Positions 31,432 to 42,400 of a DNA stretch of 64,000 nt are shown here, piece after piece. How positions within the stretch are numbered: the stretch's first letter is position 1; the number at the start of each line of letters is the position of its first letter. Location of the stretch: assembly GCF_025352425.1 (NCBI RefSeq), contig NZ_JANXTI010000008.1, positions 1-64,000 of the forward strand. Reading direction: 5' to 3'. Source of the stretch: Flavobacterium sp. Lineage in GTDB: Bacteria > Bacteroidota > Bacteroidia > Flavobacteriales > Flavobacteriaceae. Under the pieces are notes generated by a model. It was not told the DNA's origin. It ran no database searches and saw nothing but the letters and a program-made list of their open reading frames with translations. Both the position numbers and the translations under genes were made by a program.

Positions 31432-32256
31432 TTATTTCTTTCTACGTTCTACAATATACTTATTACTAGGGTTAACTTTAGAACGAGTTCTGTAACCTTT
31501 AGCTGGTAGTCCTTTTCTAGAACGTGGATGACCTCCTGATGAACGTCCTTCTCCTCCACCCATTGGGTGATCGACAGGGTTCATTGCAACAGGTCTTGTT
31601 CTTGGTCTTCTTCCTAACCATCTTGTTCTACCTGCTTTACCAGATACAATAAGTTGGTGATCAGAATTTGATACAGCTCCAATAGTTGCTGAACAAGTCA
31701 ACAAGATTAATCTTGTTTCACCTGAAGGCATTTTGATTGTAGCGTATTTTCCGTCTCTCGCCATTAACTGAGCAAAAGTTCCAGCCGAACGAGCAATAAC
31801 TGCTCCCTGACCCGGACGTAACTCAATACAAGAAATAACTGTTCCCAAAGGAATTTTACTTAATGGCAACGTGTTTCCAATTTCCGGAGAAGCATCTTCA
31901 CCAGACACAACTGTCTGACCAACCTGCAATCCGTTTTGAGCAACGATATACGTTTTTTGTCCATCAGCATAAGCTAATAAAGCAATAAACGCCGTTCGGT
32001 TTGGATCATATTCAATTGATTTCACTGAAGCTGGAATACCATCTTTAGTTCTTTTGAAATCAATCATACGATACCTTTGCTTGTGACCACCGCCCGTATA
32101 ACGCATGGTCATTTTTCCTTGACTATTTCTACCGCCTGAGTTTTTTATCGGTGCGATCAATGAACGCTCCGGCTTATCAGTCGTGATGGCGTCAAAACCA
32201 TTCACAACTCTAAAACGCTGACCCGGGGTAATAGGTTTTAATTTTCTAACTGACAT
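31432..32256 (-). CDS. rplB: 50S ribosomal protein L2
   Basis: 274 aa, [14 protein letters not shown] and the C-terminal peptidyl-transferase-proximal motif [22 protein letters not shown]. The conserved His in MNPVDHP is present. Confidence 0.98.
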   Translation of the reverse strand: MSVRKLKPITPGQRFRVVNGFDAITTDKPERSLIAPIKNSGGRNSQGKMTMRYTGGGHKQRYRMIDFKRTKDGIPASVKSIEYDPNRTAFIALLAYADGQKTYIVAQNGLQVGQTVVSGEDASPEIGNTLPLSKIPLGTVISCIELRPGQGAVIARSAGTFAQLMARDGKYATIKMPSGETRLILLTCSATIGAVSNSDHQLIVSGKAGRTRWLGRRPRTRPVAMNPVDHPMGGGEGRSSGGHPRSRKGLPAKGYRTRSKVNPSNKYIVERRKK

Positions 32257-32262
32257 TTTCTA

Positions 32263-32553
32263 TTAGATATTATTGTAAAAATCTATTGTTTCTCCTTCTT
32301 TTACTTGAACGATAGCTTTCTTATAGCTATTCGTTTTTCCGCTGATCAAACCACTTTTTGTGAATTTCGTAGTTCTGTCAGCTCTATAGTTCATCGTGTT
32401 TACAGTAACAACAGAAATTCCATAAGCAGCCTCAACAGCTTTCTTAATTTGAACTTTGTTTGCTTTTTTGTCAACAACAAAACCAAAACGATTGAAAACT
32501 TCACCTTCTTTGGTGATTTTTTCTGTTATGATAGGTTTAATTATGATACTCAT
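32263..32553 (-). CDS. rplW: 50S ribosomal protein L23
   Basis: 96 aa, IIIKPIITEKITKEGEVFNRFGF and VNTMNYRADRTTKFTKSG. It lies at the tunnel exit and is the docking site for trigger factor and SRP. Confidence 0.97.
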   Translation of the reverse strand: MSIIIKPIITEKITKEGEVFNRFGFVVDKKANKVQIKKAVEAAYGISVVTVNTMNYRADRTTKFTKSGLISGKTNSYKKAIVQVKEGETIDFYNNI

Positions 32554-32560
32554 GACGCTG

Positions 32561-33190
32561 TTATTTACTTAAATTTTCTTCAATACCTTCTAAAGAGCCT
32601 TCTGAAAGAACTAAGTTATTTGCATTTAAAATTGCATAAGTACTTAGTTCTGAATTAGTTACGACGCTAGAAGCTTTCAAATTACGTGACGACAAATATA
32701 CATTTTTATTTGATTCCCCCAACACAAACAAAGATTTTTTGTTTTCTAACCCCAATGCTTTCAAAACATTGATGAAATTTTTGGTGTTTGGCGTTTCAAA
32801 ATTGAAGTCTTCAACAACTACTATATTTGATTCTTTTGCTTTGATAGAGAAAGCAGATTTTCTTGCTAATCTCTTTACCGTTTTATTCAATTTGAAAGAA
32901 TAACTTCTTGGACGCGGTCCAAATACAGTACCTCCACCTTTGAACAAAGGGTTTTTTGCACTACCGGCACGAGCTGTACCAGTACCTTTTTGTTTTTTAA
33001 TCTTACGAGTAGAACCTGCAACTTCAGCTCTTTCTTTAGCTTTGTGCGTTCCTTGTCTTTGATTTGCTAAATATTGTTTAACATCAAGATAAACCGCATG
33101 ATTATTTGGCTCGATTGCGAAAACTGAATCAGAAAGTTGAACTTTTCTTCCAGTTTCTTTTCCGTTGATATCTATTACTTTTACTTCCAT
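32561..33190 (-). CDS. rplD: 50S ribosomal protein L4
   Basis: 209 aa from the Met at 33190 ([17 protein letters not shown]); the track start at 33223 would extend into rplC. The tunnel loop is visible as [23 protein letters not shown]. In E. coli L4 is the autoregulator of the S10 operon. Its ATG overlaps the rplC TAA by one base, implying coupled translation. Confidence 0.97.
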   Translation of the reverse strand: MEVKVIDINGKETGRKVQLSDSVFAIEPNNHAVYLDVKQYLANQRQGTHKAKERAEVAGSTRKIKKQKGTGTARAGSAKNPLFKGGGTVFGPRPRSYSFKLNKTVKRLARKSAFSIKAKESNIVVVEDFNFETPNTKNFINVLKALGLENKKSLFVLGESNKNVYLSSRNLKASSVVTNSELSTYAILNANNLVLSEGSLEGIEENLSK

Positions 33191-33807
33191 TACTTCTGAA
33201 TGATTACATAAGAGTTTTTGCATCCTGGAATTGCTCCCTTAACAACAAGCAGGTTCTTTTCAGCTACTACTTTTAAAACTCTAAGATTTTGTACTTTCAC
33301 ATTATCTCCTCCCATTCTTCCTGCCATACGCATTCCCTTGAATACACGTGATGGATAAGAAGATGCTCCTACAGAACCTGGCGCTCTCAAACGGTTGTGT
33401 TGTCCGTGAGTTGCTTGTCCAACACCACCAAAACCGTGACGTTTAACAACACCCTGGAAACCTTTTCCTTTTGATACACCTTGTACATCAACAAATTCTC
33501 CTTCGCTGAATACTTCCACGGTAACATTGTCACCTAATTTAAAATCACTTTCGAAACCTTGGAATTCAACGACTTTTTTCTTAGCAGAAGAACCCGCTTT
33601 TTTAAAGTGCCCGAGAGCAGCTTTAGTTGCGTGTTTTTCTGTTTTGTCATCGAAACCAAGTTGAAGTGCTTCATACCCGTCAACCTCTTTGGTTCTGACT
33701 TGGGTAACGACACAAGGTCCAGCTTCGATTACTGTACAAGGAATGTTCTTCCCGTTCTCATCGAATAAGCTAGTCATGCCGATTTTTCTTCCTATTAACC
33801 CAGACAT
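33190..33807 (-). CDS. rplC: 50S ribosomal protein L3
   Basis: 205 aa, [26 protein letters not shown] and the loop reaching the peptidyl-transferase centre ([21 protein letters not shown]). The gene follows a 101-nt spacer with a terminator-like hairpin after rpsJ. Confidence 0.97.
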   Translation of the reverse strand: MSGLIGRKIGMTSLFDENGKNIPCTVIEAGPCVVTQVRTKEVDGYEALQLGFDDKTEKHATKAALGHFKKAGSSAKKKVVEFQGFESDFKLGDNVTVEVFSEGEFVDVQGVSKGKGFQGVVKRHGFGGVGQATHGQHNRLRAPGSVGASSYPSRVFKGMRMAGRMGGDNVKVQNLRVLKVVAEKNLLVVKGAIPGCKNSYVIIQK

Positions 33808-33852
33808 ATTAAACTAATTATTAATTAATAAATTTATTTTTTCTTTTAAAAA

Positions 33853-33887
33853 GAATTAAGTGTCGGACAGAATCCAACACTTAATTC
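33853..33887 (-). promoter_or_regulatory. Terminator-like hairpin (candidate attenuator) between rpsJ and rplC
   Basis: Stem GAATTAAGTGT/ACACTTAATTC (11 bp, extendable by 3 bp past one mismatch) is followed on the minus strand by TTTTTAAAAG, 45 bp before rplC. In the middle of an essential operon this cannot be a full stop. It may attenuate transcription so that rpsL-rpsG-fusA-rpsJ are made in excess over the downstream genes, or it may be a processing or L4-type control site. Confidence 0.6.
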
Positions 33888-33908
33888 CTGTTTTGTATTC
33901 AAGTATAA

Positions 33909-34214
33909 TTATACTTTGATTTCTACTTCAACGCCACTTGGTAATTCAAGTTTCATCAACGCATCAATAGTTTTCGAAGAAGAACTATAGATGTCAAGTA
34001 ATCTTTTGTATGAACTTACCTGGAACTGCTCTCTTGCTTTTTTGTTAACGTGCGGAGAACGTAGAACAGTAAATATTTTTTTGTGCGTAGGTAACGGAAT
34101 TGGACCTGTTACAACAGCACCTGTGCTTTTCACAGTTTTTACGATTTTTTCAGCAGATTTATCTACCAACATGTGATCGTAAGACTTCAATTTAATTCTA
34201 ATTTTTTGACTCAT
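33909..34214 (-). CDS. rpsJ: 30S ribosomal protein S10
   Basis: 101 aa, [25 protein letters not shown] and [29 protein letters not shown]. Also known as NusE, a partner of NusB/NusG in antitermination. It directly follows fusA, so tufA is missing from its classical place. Confidence 0.98.
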   Translation of the reverse strand: MSQKIRIKLKSYDHMLVDKSAEKIVKTVKSTGAVVTGPIPLPTHKKIFTVLRSPHVNKKAREQFQVSSYKRLLDIYSSSSKTIDALMKLELPSGVEVEIKV

Positions 34215-34225
34215 CTTGATAAATA

Positions 34226-36382
34226 TTAAGCGTTACCTTTTGCTTTTTTGATTACTTCTTCTGAAATGTTAGAAGGAGTTTGTTCGTAGTGTGAAAATTC
34301 CATTGTAGAAGTTGCTCTACCTGAAGACAGTGTTCTTAATGTGGTTACATAACCAAACATTTCAGATAAAGGAACATTAGCTTTAATAGTTTTAGCTCCG
34401 GCTCTGTCACCCATATCATTCACCTGGCCTCTACGACGGTTGATATCACCTACGATATCTCCCATGTTTTCTTCCGGAGTAATAACTTCCATTTTCATGA
34501 TTGGCTCAAGAATTACAGCTCCGGCAGCTTTTGCTACTTCTCTGTAACCCATTCTTGCTGCTAATTCAAATGAAAGAGCATCAGAATCCACTGGGTGGAA
34601 AGATCCATCTAATAAAGTTACTTTTAAACTATCAACCTGGTATCCGGCTAACGGACCCGTTTTCATAGCTTCTCTGAAGCCTTTTTCCACAGAAGGAATA
34701 AATTCTTTGGGAACGTTACCACCTTTAACTGCATTTACAAACTGTAAACCAACTGGTATTTTACCATCCACTTCATCCGCTGGCGCAAGAATAAATACGA
34801 TATCACCGAATTTACCACGACCTCCAGATTGTTTCTTGTAAGTTTCTCTGTGTTGAGCAGATTTTGTGAAAGCTTCTTTGTATTCAACCTGAGGCTCACC
34901 TTGGTTTACTTCAACTTTGAATTCTCTTTTCATACGATCTACAAGAATGTCTAAGTGTAACTCACCCATTCCTGAGATAATCGTTTGACCTGAAGCTTCA
35001 TCAGTTCTTACTGTAAATGTTGGATCTTCTTCGGCTAATTTTGCTAAAGCCATACCCATTTTATCAACGTCAGCTTTAGTTTTTGGTTCGATAGCGATAC
35101 CAATTACCGGTGCCGGGAATTTCATTGACTCAAGAATAATTGGATGTTTTTCATCACACAATGTATCTCCGGTCTTGATATCCTTAAATCCAACTGCTGC
35201 ACCAATATCACCTGCTTCGATATAATCGATTGGGTTTTGCTTGTTAGCGTGCATTTGGTAGATACGTGAGATTCTTTCCTTGTTTCCAGAACGTGTGTTT
35301 AAAACATACGAACCTGCATCCAAACGGCCAGAATAAGCACGGAAAAAAGCCAAACGCCCAACAAATGGATCGGTAGCAATCTTAAATGCCAAAGCAGCGA
35401 ACGGCTCTTTTACATCTGGTTTACGTAATATTTTAGTTTGATCTTCTTCTAATAAATCAGCATCATCAGGGTGAATTCCTTCAATACCTTCTTTATCCAT
35501 TGGAGATGGCAAGTATTTACACACTGCATCTAACATGAATTGAACTCCTTTGTTTTTGAAAGAAGAACCGGCAATCATAGGAATGATGGCCATGTCCATG
35601 GTAGCTGCTCGTAATGCGTTGTTGATTTCTTCCTCAGTGATTGAGTTTTCGTCTTCCATGAATTTCTCCAAAAGATTTTCATCATAATCCGCAACTGCTT
35701 CAATAAGAATTGATCTGTATTCTTTTACTTCTGCGAGCATGTCTTCCGGGATAGGCACAATATCAAAAGTAGCACCTAAAGTTTCATCATGCCATACAAT
35801 AGCTTGATTTTTAACCAAATCTACTACACCTTTAAAATCGATTTCATCACCAATTGGCAATGTAATTGCAACAGCATTCGACTTCAACATATCCCTAACT
35901 TGTTGACAAACCATCAAAAAGTTAGACCCTTGTCTGTCCATTTTGTTTACGAATCCCATACGTGGCACTCTGTATTGATCAGCCAATCTCCAGTTAGTTT
36001 CTGATTGTGGTTCGACACCATCAACAGCACTAAACAAGAAAACCAAACCATCCAACACACGTAACGAACGGTTTACCTCAACGGTAAAGTCAACGTGACC
36101 CGGGGTATCAATAATGTTAAAGTGATAAGGAATAGATTCAGGCAAAACTGTACCTTGTTTTGTTGGAAAATTCCATTCACAAGTAGTAGCAGCCGAAGTA
36201 ATGGTAATACCTCTTTCCTGCTCTTGTGCCATCCAGTCCATTGTTGCAGCACCATCGTGTACTTCACCAATTTTGTGTGATTTTCCGGTATAGAATAATA
36301 TACGCTCCGTTGTTGTTGTTTTACCAGCATCAATGTGAGCAGCAATTCCGATATTTCTTGTAAATTTTAAATCTCTAGCCAT
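34226..36382 (-). CDS. fusA: Elongation factor G
   Basis: 718 aa translocase GTPase. G1 [12 protein letters not shown] (residues 15-26), switch [13 protein letters not shown]3 DTPGHVDF and G4 NKMD are intact, followed by domains II-V. It lies between rpsG (10 bp) and rpsJ (11 bp) in the str cluster. Confidence 0.98.
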   Translation of the reverse strand: MARDLKFTRNIGIAAHIDAGKTTTTERILFYTGKSHKIGEVHDGAATMDWMAQEQERGITITSAATTCEWNFPTKQGTVLPESIPYHFNIIDTPGHVDFTVEVNRSLRVLDGLVFLFSAVDGVEPQSETNWRLADQYRVPRMGFVNKMDRQGSNFLMVCQQVRDMLKSNAVAITLPIGDEIDFKGVVDLVKNQAIVWHDETLGATFDIVPIPEDMLAEVKEYRSILIEAVADYDENLLEKFMEDENSITEEEINNALRAATMDMAIIPMIAGSSFKNKGVQFMLDAVCKYLPSPMDKEGIEGIHPDDADLLEEDQTKILRKPDVKEPFAALAFKIATDPFVGRLAFFRAYSGRLDAGSYVLNTRSGNKERISRIYQMHANKQNPIDYIEAGDIGAAVGFKDIKTGDTLCDEKHPIILESMKFPAPVIGIAIEPKTKADVDKMGMALAKLAEEDPTFTVRTDEASGQTIISGMGELHLDILVDRMKREFKVEVNQGEPQVEYKEAFTKSAQHRETYKKQSGGRGKFGDIVFILAPADEVDGKIPVGLQFVNAVKGGNVPKEFIPSVEKGFREAMKTGPLAGYQVDSLKVTLLDGSFHPVDSDALSFELAARMGYREVAKAAGAVILEPIMKMEVITPEENMGDIVGDINRRRGQVNDMGDRAGAKTIKANVPLSEMFGYVTTLRTLSSGRATSTMEFSHYEQTPSNISEEVIKKAKGNA

Positions 36383-36392
36383 TTCTTAAATA

Positions 36393-36869
36393 TTAAAATC
36401 TGAAGTGAGAGAAAGCTTTATTTGCTTCTGCCATTTTGTGAGTATCCATTCTCTTTTTAACAGCAGCACCTTCTTCTTTAGCCGCTGCTAAAATTTCAGA
36501 AGCTAATTTACCTGACATCGATTTCTCGTTTCTTCTACGAGCATAAAGTATCATCCACTTCATGGCCATAGAGATTTTTCTGTCCGGACGAATTTGCATA
36601 GGGATTTGGAATGTAGCTCCACCAACTCTACGGCTACGTACTTCTACGTGAGGCATAACGTTTGTTAAAGCATCTTTCCATACTTCTAATGACGATTTTT
36701 CATCATTGTTCTTTTTTGTTTCTACAATTTCCATAGCATCATAAAATACTTTGAAAGCTGTCGATTTCTTACCATCCCACATTAAGTTGTTCACGAAACG
36801 TGTTACTAACTGATCGTTAAATTTTGGATCTGGTAAAAGTGGTCTTTTCTTTGCCGCTCTTTTTCTCAT
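36393..36869 (-). CDS. rpsG: 30S ribosomal protein S7
   Basis: 158 aa, [28 protein letters not shown] and [17 protein letters not shown] primary binder of the 16S 3' domain; in E. coli it represses the str operon. Confidence 0.98.
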   Translation of the reverse strand: MRKRAAKKRPLLPDPKFNDQLVTRFVNNLMWDGKKSTAFKVFYDAMEIVETKKNNDEKSSLEVWKDALTNVMPHVEVRSRRVGGATFQIPMQIRPDRKISMAMKWMILYARRRNEKSMSGKLASEILAAAKEEGAAVKKRMDTHKMAEANKAFSHFRF

Positions 36870-36892
36870 GTCTTTACTTTAAAGTTTTTAGA

Positions 36893-37276
36893 TTACTTTT
36901 TTGCTTCTTTTGGGCGTTTAGCACCATACTTAGATCTTCGTTGTGTTCTTCCTGCTACACCTGATGTATCAAGCGCACCACGCACAATGTGGTATCTAAC
37001 TCCTGGTAAATCTTTTACCCTTCCGCCTCGCACTAATACTATCGAGTGCTCTTGTAGATTGTGTCCTTCTCCGGGGATGTATGCATTTACCTCATTTCCA
37101 TTAGTCAAACGTACCCGCGCAACTTTACGCATTGCAGAGTTTGGTTTTTTTGGAGTAGTAGTGTAAACACGCGTACAAACACCTCTTCGTTGAGGACAAG
37201 AATCTAAAGCAACCGATTTACTCTTCTTAGTGATCTGAGTTCTTCCTGTTCTTACTAATTGTTGAATTGTTGGCAT
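36893..37276 (-). CDS. rpsL: 30S ribosomal protein S12
   Basis: 127 aa, first gene of the operon. The decoding-site lysines that determine streptomycin sensitivity are wild type: the Lys pair 43/44 in TTPKKPNS and Lys88 in GRVKDLPG. A strong promoter lies about 55-85 bp upstream. Confidence 0.98.
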
Positions 37277-37552
37277 AATTAAATACTAATTTTTCTTTTA
37301 TTTATTAAATTCCCGCTTTTTTAGGGGTTGCAAATGTAGTAATTATTTTGAATGAAACAAATCGTAATTAATTAATTTTTTTATCAATTAAATATTTGTC
37401 TTTTAATGAGATAAAGAATAGCCATTAAATTGCCTATGCCTTTAAAAACCTAAGTCCCGCGAATGGCTATTTCAAACAAATTGTTATTCGCAATCATTAA
37501 CAACAATAAAAACAGATTTTTTGCGTTATTTTGAAGCAAACAATTAGAGATT
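37277..37552. other. Divergent promoter region between rpsL and the Omp85-like gene
   Basis: This 276-bp gap holds the ribosomal-operon promoter on the minus strand and presumably a promoter for the plus-strand gene, for which I find no exact TAnnTTTG. No other gene is visible; the 68-aa ORF listed here is an antisense shadow. Confidence 0.6.
37331..37361 (-). promoter_or_regulatory. Bacteroidota sigma-70 promoter TTTG-N19-TACATTTG for the ribosomal operon
   Basis: On the minus strand, TTTG (37358-37361) is followed after exactly 19 bases by TACATTTG (37331-37338), a perfect fit to the Bacteroidota -33/-7 consensus. It predicts a start near 37325 and a leader of about 48 nt before rpsL. No equally good promoter is visible inside the operon. 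Confidence 0.8.
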
Positions 37553-39220
37553 TTGAAAAAGATTTTGCTCTTTTTTTTCATAATTATCATCAGCGGAAAT
37601 ATTTCTGCCCAGGAATTCCATCTGAAAATTATAGGGCAAACCGAAAAAGAAACCAAAATTATTGACAGTATTGGCTATGTTCTGAAACATAAAAATGCAA
37701 AATCAATTCTGGATGAAAACAATTTATTTTACGAAAAGCTTAGCAAAGTAGGCTATTTGGAAAGTCAGCTTATAGAAAATTTCAAGCTAAATGACTCTAC
37801 TTTTAGCTTCAAATACAGCCTTGGAAATAAAATAAAATATGCGCGCATATATATAGGTGTAAAATCAAAAGAAAATATCGCTGGAAATTACAGTATAAAA
37901 AATGATACCTTAACACTTCCTTACGATGAAACCGAGGGCTTTTTAAATGCAACTATAAAAAAATTAGAAAGCAATGGTTTTTCCATGGCAAAAGTCAAAC
38001 TCATAAATCTACAAAAGAAAAATAACTCCATTACTGCTGACTTATCAATTGAAACAGAAATAAAAAGGCAAGTAAACGATATTGTAATTAATGGCTATGA
38101 TAAATTTCCTGAAAGTCATAAAAAAAATATCATACGCTTATATCGCAATAAAGTTTTTAATCAAAAGAATTTGGATAAGCTCTATAATGATTTTGAAAAA
38201 TTCCGATTCGTCAAGCAAAGTAAATATCCCGAAATTCTTTTTACAAAAGACTCAACAAAAATTTACGTTTATTTAGAAAAGACAAAGCCAAATACTTTTG
38301 ACGGTTACGTCGGTTTTACCAATGATGAAAACAAGAAAGTGGTTTTTAGCGGTTATGTGGATTTGGTTTTGAACAATATTTTGAATTCCGGAGAAAAATT
38401 GGCCTTATATTGGAAGAGTGACGGGCAGGACCAAAAAACATTTAATCTTGGTGTTGAATTGCCCTATATTTTTAAAAGCCCATTGGGAATAAAAGCAGAA
38501 TTAAATATATTTAAGCAGGACAGCACTTTTCAGAACACAAAAACGTCCATAAACTTAGGTTATTTTTTTAATTATAATACGAGGTTGTTTCTGGGTTATC
38601 AATCTACAGAGTCAAGCGATATTCAGAATGTAAATACTTCCACCTTAAGTGATTTTAATAATTCGTATATAACAACTGCGCTAGAATATCTCGATTTCAA
38701 GAATGATGATTTTCTTTTTCCAGAGAAAACTTCTTTCGATTTGAAAATAGGCACCGGGAAAAGAGATACAAAACTTCTTTCTGACAATCAGTTTTTCGGA
38801 AGTCTATTTGTAAAACACAATTTCTATCTTAATCAGAAAAACATCGTAAATATCAAATCTCAAAATTTTTATCTTCAAAGTGGTAACTACATAATAAATG
38901 AATTACAACGCTTTGGCGGAATAAACTCCATTCGGGGTTTTAACGAAAATAGTTTGCAGGGAAATTTGTTTAATTCAATTCTCTCTGAATATCGATATGT
39001 TCTCACCTCCAACCTTTATGTTCACTCGATTATTGACTACGGCTATCTTCAGGACAAAACTTCAAATAGCGATCAAAACCTTCTCGGTTTGGGTTTTGGC
39101 TTTGGTTTATCAACTAAAAATGGACTTTTTAACATCGTCTACGCTAACGGAAGCACGAATGAGCAAGTCATAAAACTTTCAAACTCCATTGTACACATCA
39201 GTTTTAAAGCAAGTTTTTAA
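37553..39220 (+). CDS. Omp85-superfamily outer-membrane protein (TTG start)
   Basis: 555 aa. The only in-frame start that keeps the signal peptide (MKKILLFFFIIIISGNISAQ) is TTG at 37553; a TGA lies 21 bp upstream and there is no ATG between. The N-terminal half looks like POTRA-type modules (DIVINGYDKFPESHKKNIIRLY). The C-terminal half is a beta-barrel with the L6 motif GGINSIRGFNENSLQG and ends in Phe (FKASF). Such proteins assemble or secrete outer-membrane proteins (BamA, TamA, FhaC types); the exact branch and any cargo are unknown. Confidence 0.8.
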   Translation: MKKILLFFFIIIISGNISAQEFHLKIIGQTEKETKIIDSIGYVLKHKNAKSILDENNLFYEKLSKVGYLESQLIENFKLNDSTFSFKYSLGNKIKYARIYIGVKSKENIAGNYSIKNDTLTLPYDETEGFLNATIKKLESNGFSMAKVKLINLQKKNNSITADLSIETEIKRQVNDIVINGYDKFPESHKKNIIRLYRNKVFNQKNLDKLYNDFEKFRFVKQSKYPEILFTKDSTKIYVYLEKTKPNTFDGYVGFTNDENKKVVFSGYVDLVLNNILNSGEKLALYWKSDGQDQKTFNLGVELPYIFKSPLGIKAELNIFKQDSTFQNTKTSINLGYFFNYNTRLFLGYQSTESSDIQNVNTSTLSDFNNSYITTALEYLDFKNDDFLFPEKTSFDLKIGTGKRDTKLLSDNQFFGSLFVKHNFYLNQKNIVNIKSQNFYLQSGNYIINELQRFGGINSIRGFNENSLQGNLFNSILSEYRYVLTSNLYVHSIIDYGYLQDKTSNSDQNLLGLGFGFGLSTKNGLFNIVYANGSTNEQVIKLSNSIVHISFKASF

Positions 39221-39428
39221 TTCCGAAATTCTACCTCAATCAATCGTTAATAAAATATGTAGTTCGACGACGTTTCGTTGCGAATTTTTAGGTGATTTTG
39301 CATAATTTCTGAGTTATTTTACATAATTCCCATTTTTTGTAAAATTTAACACGGTATTTTAACTATTCATTAGGATTTCTGATAAATGTTTATGACATTT
39401 GATAGACTAATTATAACCAAATTATAAG

Positions 39429-42400
39429 ATGAAAACAAAGTTAAATGGATTCTTGACGCTTTTTATAGCGTTGTTGGTGCAAATCTCTTTTGCACAAGAA
39501 AGGATTGTTACTGGAGTTGTTTCAGACAACAGCGGCTTACCAATCCCTGGAGTAAATGTTCTCGTGAAGGGAACTACGTCGGGTACTCAAACCGATATTG
39601 ATGGAAGATATTCCATTAGTGCTAGTCCAACCCAAACACTTATCTTTAATTTTGTTGGAATGAAATCCCAAGAAATTGTGGCTTCGTCGACAACAGTTAA
39701 TGCAAAGATGAGTGATGACGCTATCGAATTAGAAGGTGTTGTTGTTACTGCTTTGGGTATTAAACGAGAAAAAAAATCTCTTGGTTATGCCACTCAGGAA
39801 ATTAAAGGAGCCGATTTAAACTCAGGTACCGCAGGAGGGAACTTTTTAAACGACTTGTCGGGGAAAGTTGCTGGTCTACAGGTTAGAAGAAACAACAACT
39901 TTGGAGGTTCTACTAATCTTGTTTCACGTGGTGTAAAAAGTTTGACTGGTAACAATCAGATGCTGGTGGTAATTGATGGTGTTCCTGTAAATAATTCGAA
40001 TACCAATTCACGAGCCCAGGTAACAGGTCGAGGAACAACTTTTGACTACGGTAATGCAGCTGCGGATGTTAATCCCGAAGATATCGAATCTGTAAATGTA
40101 CTTAAAGGTGCTGCTGCGAGTGCTTTATATGGCTATCAAGCGGGTAACGGGGTTTTATTAATTACTACTAAAAAAGGAAAAGCGGGTAAAAAAGGTATGG
40201 GAGTAACTTTCTCAACTGAAGCCGTTGTAGGAAGTATTGACAAAAGTACTTTTATCAAATATCAAAACAAGTATGGTGCAGGATATGGATTGTATTACGG
40301 ACCAGACGAAGATGGTTACTTCAATCAAGAAGATATTGATGGTGATGGAACTTTAGATAATTTAGTTCCTTTTTATGAAGATGCCTCTTTTGGAGCTCCT
40401 TTTGACAATAGTCTTGTTTACCAATGGGATGCCTTCACTCCATATTCTCCAAACTTTGGTCAAAAAACAGAGTGGAAAGTGGCAAAAAATGGTCCGATTA
40501 CTTTTTTCGAAACTCCTCTTTCTTTAAATAATAGCATCTCTATAGAAGATGGGAATGAGAAGTCCAATTTTGTTTTTAACTTTAGTAATTTAAAACAAAC
40601 TGGGCTACTACCAAATAGCGAAATCAACAAAAATAACTTTAGCGTAAAATTAAACCATAATTTAACCGACAGGTTTACTGTATCAGTTTTTGCTAATTAC
40701 ACTACACAAAAAGCCGTTGGTAGAAACTCCACAGGATATAACGACAACATCATGTCAAACTTCCGTCAATGGTGGCAAACAAACGTTGACATAAAAGAAT
40801 TGGAACAAGTTTACAATGCCTCGGGCGGCCAAAATGTTACCTGGAATATCAAGTCACCAACAGACTTATCACCAGCATACTGGGATAACCCCTATTTCCA
40901 AAGATATAAAAACTATCAAAATGATAGCCGAGACAGATTCTTAGGTTATGCTAAATTTGATTATAAGATTAACAGTTGGTTATCAGCTACAACGAGAGTA
41001 TCTACGGACACTTACTTTGAAACACAGGAAGAAAGAAGAGCCAAAGGCTCAGTTTCTTCCGAGTTTGGAGTCCCAAATGCTGATAATGTTCGCCAAGATG
41101 AGAAATCTGGTTATCAAAGATTTGAAAAAAACTACCGTGAAAACAACTATGATTTGATGTTCAATTTCAAAAAAACTTGGGACAAAATTAATTTTACAGG
41201 TTTATTTGGAGGTACAATCAACAGAATAAACCAAAATATTTTATTTGCTTCCACAAATGGTGGGCTCATTGTTCCTGGAGTATATAGTTTATTAAACTCA
41301 GTTCAGCCTATTAATGATCCTTATGAATTGCGTCCAAAAAGCGGAATTAACAGTTACTATGCTCAGGCTTCTTTCGGTTTTAATGACTTTATATTTTTAG
41401 ACGGTACCGTGAGACGTGATGCTTACTCTTCCTTGCCTAAAGATAATAATGTTGTAACTTATCCATCAATTTCAGGTAGTTTATTGTTCTCTAACTTAAT
41501 TAAACAAAAATGGATGTCCTTTGGTAAATTAAGATTAAATTGGGCAGAAGTAGGTAACGGCGCGCCGGACCAAGCTTTAGCTGATACTTATTCTAAATTC
41601 CCCGCGTTTAATGGGAATGGATTATTCTCTGTAAATTCTATCAAAAACAATCCAAATTTAAGACCAACTGTAACGTCCAGTTATGAAGCGGGTATAGAAA
41701 TGCAGATGTTTGATAAAAGATTGGGATTTGATGTGAGTTACTATCGTTCTTTGAGTAAGGATCAAATTTACAGGGTTCCATATTCTGAGGCAACAGGTAT
41801 TACTTCAAGATACGTTAATGCAGGCTCCATAGAAAACAAAGGAGTTGAAGTACAATTGAACATTACACCAGTAAAGACCGCAAATTTCCAATGGGATATT
41901 AATGTAAACTGGGCAAGAAACAGAAATGAAGTTGTTTCACTTGCAAAAGGTATTGATAATCTGCAATTAGGAAGCTTCCAAGGTGGTGTATCTATCAACG
42001 CCAGTGTAGGACAACCTTACGGTATTATTAAAGGAACTGACTTTACTTATTTAGACGGTCAGAGAATTGTTGGAGCTAATGGTAGATATGTACTAAACTC
42101 CAGCTCTAATAACAATATTGGTGATATCAATCCGGATTGGACAGGTGGTCTTAGAAACAAATTTACTTATAAGGATTTTGCATTCAGTTTCTTAATTGAT
42201 TCACAAAAAGGAGGAGATATTTTCTCTTTGGACAGATCGTATGGTTTAGCAACCGGTTTACCTGATGAAACCGCGGCACTAAATGACCTTGGAAACCCAA
42301 TCCGGAATCCTATAACAACAGGAACTGACTCCGGAGGTATTATACTTCCAGGTGTTCATGCAGATGGAACTCCAAACGAAACAAGAGCCCCTGGACCGTT

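Noticed and set aside
34226-34230. A tufA gene expected between fusA and rpsJ
   Set aside because: Only 11 bp separate them; tuf is simply not in this cluster here.
39221-39428. Promoter for susC
   Set aside because: ATTTG stretches are present but none fits TAnnTTTG with a spaced TTG, so I do not call one.
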